38,087 nt of DNA from JALOAD01 sp023228995 [NCBI: Candidatus Muiribacterium halophilum] (GTDB lineage Bacteria; Muiribacteriota; Muiribacteriia; Muiribacteriales). A program made the position numbers and the translations under genes. The DNA is taken from assembly GCA_023228995.1 (NCBI GenBank), contig JALOAD010000032.1, positions 1-38,087 on the forward strand, written 5' to 3'. Below are positions 32,498 to 38,087 of this stretch, in pieces. Every line of letters begins with the position of its first letter. The first letter of the stretch is position 1. The notes under the pieces were generated by a model. The model did not search any database. It was not told the DNA's origin and worked only from the letters and a program-made list of their open reading frames with translations.

Positions 32498-33142
32498 ATG
32501 AACACATCAATTTTATTTTTCGTTACCGGACTTATGACCGCATTAATACCAGGACCAGATATTACTTTCATAACAAAATGCACACTAAGTAGAGGAATTA
32601 AACACGGAATTATTGCAAGCACAGGCATATTAACAGGGTTACTTATATATTTATCAATTTCAGCCTCAGGAATTAGTTTTATTGGCGAAAATAAAACATT
32701 TCAGATAATCACAAGTTTTTTTGGAATAATATATTTAACCTATATATCAATAACATTATGGAAAGAGAATTCTCAGTTTGATAATCTTTCTCAAAAAAAC
32801 AAAAACAGTTTTTTAAAAACCTATATAAGTGCATTATTTGTACACATTTCAAATCCAAAAGCAATTTTCTTCTTTGGAATACTTCTAACTCCTTTCTTAA
32901 AAGAAAAAAATGTATTAATTCACTCAATATACCTATATATAGGATTTATCTTAAGTTTTTATACTTATACAATATTACTAGCAAAAATTGGAAAAAACAT
33001 AAAACCGAATACATTAAATCTAATCAATAAAATAATCAGCATTTTCTTCTTTTTATTTTCTTTAAAACTAATATATTCAACTTTTTTTATTATTTGTAAA
33101 ACATATGGGGTCGGTCCCCTATATGTTTACAACTTTTCTTAA
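32498..33142 (+). CDS. LysE/RhtB family exporter
   Basis: The 214 residues form six membrane helices with the LysE signature at the start: TGLMTALIPGPDITFITKCTLSRGIKHGIIASTGI. A later FVHISNPKAIFFFGILLTPF is the second conserved part (NPKAxxFF). Members export amino acids or other small metabolites. No ribosome site precedes the ATG, which is unusual for this window. The final residues CKTYGVGPLYVYNF are encoded by the GGGGTCGGTCC palindrome (33096-33130), so the original C-terminus may have been replaced. The gene sits between two rex paralogues and is bracketed by repeats, suggesting it was inserted or rearranged here. Confidence 0.85.
   Translation: MNTSILFFVTGLMTALIPGPDITFITKCTLSRGIKHGIIASTGILTGLLIYLSISASGISFIGENKTFQIITSFFGIIYLTYISITLWKENSQFDNLSQKNKNSFLKTYISALFVHISNPKAIFFFGILLTPFLKEKNVLIHSIYLYIGFILSFYTYTILLAKIGKNIKPNTLNLINKIISIFFFLFSLKLIYSTFFIICKTYGVGPLYVYNFS
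33096..33130. repeat. GGGGTCGGTCC repeat, copy 2, long palindrome
   Basis: GTAAAACATATGGGG (33096-33110) pairs with CCCCTATATGTTTAC (33116-33130) over the loop TCGGT, with single-base bulges. It is a REP-like hairpin and forms the 3' end of the exporter gene, including its last codons. Confidence 0.8.
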
Positions 33143-33253
33143 ACCCCTTATTAATACACGCTTTTTTTAAAAATTTTTTAAATTTTTTTTTATTTGTTAA
33201 ATCAACTCATAAAATTTCTAAATTGACTCTCAGACTTTGTTTGCAGTTTTTTT

Positions 33254-33292
33254 GTAAACATTTAGAGGACCGACCCCAAAGGTTTTCAAAAT
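33254..33292. repeat. GGGGTCGGTCC repeat, copy 3, inverted core
   Basis: GTAAACATTTAGAGGACCGA, then CCCC and AAAGGTTTTCAAAAT (33278-33292). The GGACCGACCCC core (33267-33277) is the reverse complement of the core in copies 1 and 2. It ends six bases before the -35 of the hydrogenase operon. Confidence 0.75.
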
Positions 33293-33297
33293 AAAGG

Positions 33298-33366
33298 TTG
33301 ACAAAAACTTTTTTTCATCGTAATATTTTTATAGATAACATTTTATCGATAAATTTATATCGATAA
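33298..33366 (+). promoter_or_regulatory. Promoter and operator-like repeats of the rex2-hydCBA operon
   Basis: TTGACA (33298-33303), a 17-nt spacer and TAATAT (33321-33326) give a start near 33333. Three units in exact 14-bp phase follow at the start site: AGATAA (33333-33338), CGATAA (33347-33352) and CGATAA (33361-33366). TTATCGATAA (33343-33352) is itself a palindrome. Placed at +1 to +34 this could be a repressor-binding site, possibly for Rex, though it is not the classical TTGTTAA-type site. Confidence 0.6.
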
Positions 33367-33378
33367 CGGGAGGTAACA

Positions 33379-34008
33379 TTGAAAGGCCTGGAAACAACTA
33401 TTATTCCAGAACCTTCATTGAGAAGATTACCTCTTTATCATCAAATTCTTGAATTGGAATTGGAAAATAATACTGAGTTTATTTCATGCTCAAAAATTGC
33501 TGAAATGCTTGATTTTACTCCTATTCAAGTTAGAAAAGACCTTTCATATATTAATTTAATTGGTATGCCTAAAAAAGGTTATAAGGTTATTGAATTAAAA
33601 GATGAAATTGAAAACTTTCTTGGTTGGAATAGAAATGATGAGGCTTTTTTAGTTGGTGCTGGGAATCTGGGTAAAGCTCTCCTTTCCTATGCTAAATTAA
33701 AAGATAAGGGTCTTACCATTACTGCTGCTTTTGATAAAAACAAAAATCTTGCTGGAGAAAACTTTTTTGGTGTTACAGTCTTTGATATTTCAAAGTTTCA
33801 GGAGCTTACTTATAGAATGAAAATACATATTGGAATAATTACTGTTCCGGCTCCTGAAGCCCAAAAAGTTGCTGATATTATGGTTAAATCTGGTATTCGT
33901 GGTATATGGAATTTTGCTCCTTCTAAATTAAATGTTCCTGAAAAAATTATTGTTCAGGATGTTAATCTTTCTTCTTATTTAGCTGTATTAAGTCAAAAAT
34001 TAAAATAA
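33379..34008 (+). CDS. rex: Redox-sensing repressor Rex, paralogue 2
   Basis: The 209-residue protein aligns with paralogue 1 along its length: IPEPSLRRLPLYHQIL, PIQVRKDLSYINL, GMPKKGY, the Rossmann AFLVGAGNLGKALLSY and KSGIRGIWNFAPSKL. It starts with TTG (33379-33381), 5 nt after a perfect GGGAGG. It is first in the hydrogenase operon, with hydC following after 16 bp. This is the usual place for a Rex that controls NADH-oxidising hydrogenase genes and its own synthesis. Higher NADH should free the promoter. Codon choice (GCT, CTT, GTT) matches the hydrogenase genes and differs from paralogue 1. Confidence 0.94.
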   Translation: MKGLETTIIPEPSLRRLPLYHQILELELENNTEFISCSKIAEMLDFTPIQVRKDLSYINLIGMPKKGYKVIELKDEIENFLGWNRNDEAFLVGAGNLGKALLSYAKLKDKGLTITAAFDKNKNLAGENFFGVTVFDISKFQELTYRMKIHIGIITVPAPEAQKVADIMVKSGIRGIWNFAPSKLNVPEKIIVQDVNLSSYLAVLSQKLK

Positions 34009-34024
34009 AGGACCGGAGGTAGGT

Positions 34025-34534
34025 ATGACAAAAAAAGTATCAAAAAACATGAAGAAATTTGCACGGGTTTGTGAGATTTTAGAAAAATATAATTTCAATA
34101 GTGCAAAATTAATTCCTATTCTTTCCGAAACTCAGGATGAATATCGCTATCTTCCAGAAGAAGTTATGAATTTTATTGCAACTTCTCTTAATATTCCTCC
34201 TGCAAATGTTTATGGAGTTGCTACATTTTATTCGCATTTCGCCTTTAAACCTAAGGGAAAGTATATTATTAAGATTTGTGATGGAACTGCTTGTCATGTA
34301 AGAAGTTCCATTCCTATTCTAAAAGCTATTAGAAAACATCTTAATCTTTCTGATGGTCAAACTACAACTCATGATCTTATGTTTACAATTGAAACTGTTT
34401 CATGTCTTGGTGCATGCGGTCTTGCACCTGTGATAATGATTAATGAAGATGTTCACGGCATGATGGATCCTCAAAAAGCTGTTGCTCTTCTTGATGAAAT
34501 TTTAAATACTATTAAGGAGGCTGGAAATGAATAA
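34025..34534 (+). CDS. hydC: Bifurcating [FeFe] hydrogenase subunit HydC (NuoE-like)
   Basis: The 169-residue protein is the thioredoxin-like [2Fe-2S] subunit homologous to NuoE: LPEEVMNFIATSLNIPPANV, then YGVATFYSHFAFKP, and four cluster ligands in CDGTACHVRSS and VSCLGACGLAP (CxxxxC and CxxxC patterns). It passes electrons between the flavin subunit HydB and the rest of the complex. GGAGG precedes the ATG. It overlaps hydB by eight bases (34527-34534), typical of coupled translation of fixed-ratio subunits. The order hydC-hydB-hydA is the same as in Thermotoga-type bifurcating hydrogenases. Confidence 0.95.
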   Translation: MTKKVSKNMKKFARVCEILEKYNFNSAKLIPILSETQDEYRYLPEEVMNFIATSLNIPPANVYGVATFYSHFAFKPKGKYIIKICDGTACHVRSSIPILKAIRKHLNLSDGQTTTHDLMFTIETVSCLGACGLAPVIMINEDVHGMMDPQKAVALLDEILNTIKEAGNE

Positions 34535-36425
34535 AGAAAAACTTAATAATATAAAAGGTACATATGAAGTTCTTAAAAAAGATTTAAAAAGAAGAATTGT
34601 TATTTGTGGTGGTACTGGTTGTGTTGCTAATGGAAGTCTTAAACTTTTAGATGCACTTGTGAAAAAAATCACAAAGGAAGGTATTAATTGCATTGCTGAA
34701 CTTAGACAGGAAGATCATAATACTGAAGATGCAACTTATGTATCAAAATCTGGTTGTCAGGGTTTTTGTCAAATGGGTCCGTTATTAACCATTTATCCTG
34801 ATAATATTTTATATGTTAGAGCTCATGCTGAAGATGCTGATGAAATTGTTGAAAAAACAATTATAAAGGGCGAAATAATCGATAGACTTGTTTTTACAGA
34901 TCCTAAAACAAAAGAAAAAGTTTCAAATGAAAAAGAAATAAATTTTTATAAAAGACAAAACAGAATAATTCTTAAAGAATGTGGATTTATAAATCCTGAA
35001 AACATTGAAGAGTATATTCATGAAAATGGTTATCAGGCTGCAATGAAAGCTTATGTAGATATGACTTCTAAAGATATAATCGATGAAATAAAAGCATCTG
35101 GTCTTAGAGGTAGAGGCGGTGGAGGTTTTTCTACTGGTCTTAAATGGGAATTAACAGAAAAAGAAGTGAATGAAAAAAAATATGTAATATGTAATGCTGA
35201 TGAAGGAGATCCTGGTGCTTTTATGAATCGTTCAGTAATGGAAGGAAATCCTCATTCTGTTATAGAAGGTATGATGATAGCTGCAAAAGCTATTGGTTCT
35301 GATGAAGGTTATATATATGTTAGAACAGAATACCCTCTTGCTGTTGAGAGAATGAAAAAAGCTGTAATCGATGCAAGGAAAATGGGAATTCTTGGCAAAA
35401 ATATATTTAATTCAGGTCTTGATTTTGATTTAAGTGTTATGGAAGGAGCTGGAGCTTTTGTTTGTGGTGAAGAAACTGCACTTATTGCTTCTATTGAAGG
35501 AAAAAGAGGTATGCCAAATCCTAAACCTCCATTTCCTGCTCAAAAAGGGTTATGGGAAAAACCTACTGTTATAAATAATGTTGAAACTTTCGCTTGGGTT
35601 CCTTATATTTTAAGAAATGGTGTGAATACTTTTAGAAAAATCGGTCTTGAAAAATCACCTGGTAATAAGACTTTTGCTCTATCCGGTCATGTTGCAAATA
35701 CTGGTCTTATAGAAGTTCCTTTTGGTACAACTTTAAGAGAAGTTGTTTTCAATATTGGTGGTGGAGTTACAGATGATAAAGGGAATCTTTCTGATTCAAA
35801 TTTCAAAGCTGTTCAGATTGGTGGACCTTCTGGTGGATGTCTTACTGAAAAACATCTTGATTTACCTCTTGATTATGAATCACTTAAAACAGTTGGTGCA
35901 ATGATTGGTTCTGGTGGAATAGTTTGTATGAATAAAGATACTTGTATGGTACAGATTGCTAGATTCTTTATGCAGTTTACTCAGAATGAATCTTGTGGTA
36001 AATGTATTCCATGTCGTGAAGGAACTAAGCAAATGCTTGCAATGCTTGATGATATAATTGAAGGTCGTGCTACTGAAGAAACTCTTATTAATCTTGAAAA
36101 ACTTGCAAAAGTAGTTCAAAAAGCTTCTTTATGTGGACTCGGAAAAACTGCTCCTAATCCTGTGCTTTCAACTCTTCAACATTTTAGAGATGAATATGAA
36201 GCTCATGTATATCAAAAAAAATGTCCAGCTGGAAAATGTGAAGCTCTAATGACTTATGAAATTGATCCTGAAAAATGCAAGGGATGCAGTCTTTGTGCTA
36301 AAAAATGTCCTGTGGGTGCAATTACAGGGGAAATAAAAAAAACTTTTGTTATAGATAGTGATAAATGTATAAAATGCGGTGTTTGTAAAGAAGTATGTAA
36401 ATTTAATGCAGTAAAGGGGGCTTAA
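34527..36425 (+). CDS. hydB: Bifurcating [FeFe] hydrogenase subunit HydB (NuoF-like flavoprotein)
   Basis: The 632 residues hold, in order: a thioredoxin-like [2Fe-2S] domain (VICGGTGCVANGS, SGCQGFCQMGP; about residues 22-95), the NuoF core with FMN- and NAD-binding loops (GLRGRGGGGFSTGLKWE; NADEGDPGAFMNRS; GAGAFVCGEETALI), the [4Fe-4S] site ESCGKCIPCREG, and a C-terminal 2[4Fe-4S] ferredoxin domain (CKGCSLCAKKCP, CIKCGVCKEVCK). This is the NADH-binding, flavin-based bifurcation-site subunit. GGAGG lies within the end of hydC. Length and domain set fit HydB; no residue appears missing. Confidence 0.95.
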   Translation: MNKEKLNNIKGTYEVLKKDLKRRIVICGGTGCVANGSLKLLDALVKKITKEGINCIAELRQEDHNTEDATYVSKSGCQGFCQMGPLLTIYPDNILYVRAHAEDADEIVEKTIIKGEIIDRLVFTDPKTKEKVSNEKEINFYKRQNRIILKECGFINPENIEEYIHENGYQAAMKAYVDMTSKDIIDEIKASGLRGRGGGGFSTGLKWELTEKEVNEKKYVICNADEGDPGAFMNRSVMEGNPHSVIEGMMIAAKAIGSDEGYIYVRTEYPLAVERMKKAVIDARKMGILGKNIFNSGLDFDLSVMEGAGAFVCGEETALIASIEGKRGMPNPKPPFPAQKGLWEKPTVINNVETFAWVPYILRNGVNTFRKIGLEKSPGNKTFALSGHVANTGLIEVPFGTTLREVVFNIGGGVTDDKGNLSDSNFKAVQIGGPSGGCLTEKHLDLPLDYESLKTVGAMIGSGGIVCMNKDTCMVQIARFFMQFTQNESCGKCIPCREGTKQMLAMLDDIIEGRATEETLINLEKLAKVVQKASLCGLGKTAPNPVLSTLQHFRDEYEAHVYQKKCPAGKCEALMTYEIDPEKCKGCSLCAKKCPVGAITGEIKKTFVIDSDKCIKCGVCKEVCKFNAVKGA

Positions 36426-36426
36426 T

Positions 36427-38087
36427 ATGAATAATCTTAAAAAAATAACTATTGATAATAAAGAATGTAGTTTTAGTGACGAAAGAAATCTTCTTGAAGT
36501 AATCAGAAAAGCTGGTATTGAACTGCCAACTTTCTGTTATCATTCTGATTTATCTGTGTATGGAGCTTGCAGATTATGTATGGTTGATATAAAAGGAAGA
36601 GGATTACAAACTTCATGTTCTACAAAACCTGAAGAAAATATGTTTGTAAAAACAAATACGGAAGAAATAAGAGAAATAAGAAAAACTATAGTTGAACTTC
36701 TTCTTGCAAACCATGATTATTCATGTCCTACATGTTCAAAATCAGATGATTGTCAACTTCAAGCTCTTGCAAGAAAAGTTGGTATAAAAGAATTAAAATT
36801 TAAATCCACACTTGAGGTTAAACCTGTCGATTATTCTTCTCCATCAATAATCAGAGATCCTAATAGATGTGTTTTATGCGGAGATTGTGTTAGAATGTGT
36901 TCAGAAATTCAGAGTGTTGGTGCTATAGATTTCGCTCATAGAGGTTCACAGTCAGCTGTTCTTCCTTCTTTTGGAAAAGATCTAGCAAAAGTTGAATGTA
37001 TAAACTGCGGACAATGTGTAAAAGTTTGTCCTGTCGGTGCTCTTACAATTCACCCTCAAATTAATGAAGCATGGAAAGCAATTCATGATGAAGAAAAAGT
37101 TACTATAGTTCAGATTGCTCCAGCAGTTCGTGTAGCTTTAGGAGAAAAATTCGGACTTGAACCAGGAACTTCTACAACTGGTCAGATTGTTGCTGCACTT
37201 AAACTAATGGGAGTTGATAAAGTATTTGATACTTCTTTTACTGCTGATTTAACAATACTTGAAGAAACTAATGAATTTATAAACAGAGTTTCAACTGGTA
37301 AACTTCCATTATTTACTTCATGTTGCCCTGCTTGGGTAAAATTTGCAGAACAATATTATCCTGAATATCTCGAGAATATTTCAACTTGTAAATCACCTCA
37401 ACAAATGTTTGGTTCAGTTGCAAAAAATATTCTTGCAAAAGATCTTAATATTGATCCAAAAAATATGACTGTAATATCAATAATGCCTTGTACTGCTAAA
37501 AAGTTTGAAGCAGAAAGGCCTGAATTCACTCAAAATAGTATAGCAGAAGTTGATATTGTTCTTACAACTCAGGAACTTGCTCATATGATTGAAGAGCATG
37601 GTTTAAATTTTAAAAAACTTTCACCAGAATCGCTTGATTTACCATTAGGATTTAAAACTGGTGGTGGAATTATATTTGGAAACTCTGGAGGAGTTTCAGA
37701 AGCTGTTTTAAGATATGCTCAGGAAAAACTTACAGGTAAAAAAACTGATATTTATGAATTCAAATCGGTAAGAGATAATTCAGGTATAAAAGAAGCAGAT
37801 TTCACATTTGGTGATTTAAAGCTAAAAATCGCTATAGTTCACGGTCTTGCAAATGCAAGAAAAGTCATAGCTGATATGAAATCTGGCAAATCTGAATATC
37901 ATTTTATCGAAGTAATGGCTTGTCCTGGAGGGTGTATTGGCGGAGCTGGTCAACCTGTTTCTAAAGATATTGATACAAACGAAAAAAGAACTAAAGGACT
38001 TTATGATACAGACAAAACTCTACAACTGCATAAATCTCAGGATAATCCTTATATTCAGGAACTTTATGAAAAACATCTTGAAGAACC
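36427..38087 (+). CDS. hydA: [FeFe] hydrogenase catalytic subunit HydA (cut by window end)
   Basis: The ATG at 36427 follows the hydB stop by one base, with AAAGGGGG 6 nt upstream. The frame stays open for 553 codons to the window edge, so the C-terminus is missing. In order: a plant-type [2Fe-2S] (Cys37, 48, 51, 64), the His-ligated [4Fe-4S] (HDYSCPTCSKSDDC), two [4Fe-4S] (CVLCGDCVRMC; CINCGQCVKVCP) and the H-cluster motifs TSCCPAW, MPCTAKKFEAERPE and ACPGGCIGGAGQP. This is the group A [FeFe] enzyme that makes H2 from NADH and reduced ferredoxin together. An SSM-type C-terminal [2Fe-2S] domain, common in this group, may lie beyond 38087. Confidence 0.95.
   Translation, partial: MNNLKKITIDNKECSFSDERNLLEVIRKAGIELPTFCYHSDLSVYGACRLCMVDIKGRGLQTSCSTKPEENMFVKTNTEEIREIRKTIVELLLANHDYSCPTCSKSDDCQLQALARKVGIKELKFKSTLEVKPVDYSSPSIIRDPNRCVLCGDCVRMCSEIQSVGAIDFAHRGSQSAVLPSFGKDLAKVECINCGQCVKVCPVGALTIHPQINEAWKAIHDEEKVTIVQIAPAVRVALGEKFGLEPGTSTTGQIVAALKLMGVDKVFDTSFTADLTILEETNEFINRVSTGKLPLFTSCCPAWVKFAEQYYPEYLENISTCKSPQQMFGSVAKNILAKDLNIDPKNMTVISIMPCTAKKFEAERPEFTQNSIAEVDIVLTTQELAHMIEEHGLNFKKLSPESLDLPLGFKTGGGIIFGNSGGVSEAVLRYAQEKLTGKKTDIYEFKSVRDNSGIKEADFTFGDLKLKIAIVHGLANARKVIADMKSGKSEYHFIEVMACPGGCIGGAGQPVSKDIDTNEKRTKGLYDTDKTLQLHKSQDNPYIQELYEKHLEE

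Overview
The window is AT-rich DNA using the standard bacterial code (TGA is a stop and Trp is TGG). Its core is a gene set for a fermentative, hydrogen-producing anaerobe. A Rex redox repressor heads an operon for a trimeric NAD- and ferredoxin-linked [FeFe] hydrogenase, hydC-hydB-hydA, and the window ends inside hydA. Other anaerobe-type genes are a 59-residue 2[4Fe-4S] ferredoxin, a flavin-reductase-like protein and a B12-riboswitch-controlled cobalamin-binding protein. Type II signal peptides (LITGC, FITGC) and periplasm-type proteins suggest a diderm or at least lipoprotein-rich envelope. The sequence alone does not give me the phylum. Genes are on both strands in short operons, with good GGAGG-type ribosome sites and recognisable TTGACA/TATAAT-like promoters.

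Layout. 1-320: repeats and hairpins. 321-3948: a membrane-GNAT fusion, an exported helical protein, a thioredoxin-like protein with only one active-site Cys, and a TPR protein. 4076-7537: a GNAT-deacetylase fusion, a flavin reductase, tRNA-Val and an unusual RmlD-like reductase. 7538-7878: a candidate small RNA and a MITE-like repeat. 7879-14928: pheA, endonuclease I, arsC, a Na/Pi transporter with lipoprotein Ig-like domains, a DUF3147 protein and an MFS transporter. 14959-18817: ferredoxin, a secreted ChaN-like protein, tRNA-Asp and tRNA-Glu, radC, btuF and its cobalamin riboswitch. 18871-31762: a TPR-SGNH hydrolase, a PAS histidine kinase, a metallophosphoesterase, an M20 peptidase, a lysozyme-like exported protein, nadE, an anchored hypothetical, an oligopeptide-binding lipoprotein and a DUF952 protein. 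31766-38087: rex1, a LysE-type exporter, rex2 and hydCBA.

The clearest pathway is at the right end: Rex senses NADH/NAD and sits directly before the hydrogenase that reoxidises NADH together with ferredoxin. A second, divergent rex lies 1.6 kb upstream, and a LysE gene between the two is bracketed by a GGGGTCGGTCC repeat.

The items I consider most likely to be new are two candidate small RNAs, about 62 and 130 nt. Each has its own promoter and terminator and an unpaired CCCCUC tract complementary to Shine-Dalgarno sequences. Others are the acetyltransferase-deacetylase fusion, the TPR-in-SGNH hydrolase, the monothiol thioredoxin with a His/Cys tail, and a dispersed repeat family that forms a 110-bp inverted-repeat element and in places supplies the last codons of genes. 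These are inferences from reading the sequence; no database or folding program was run.
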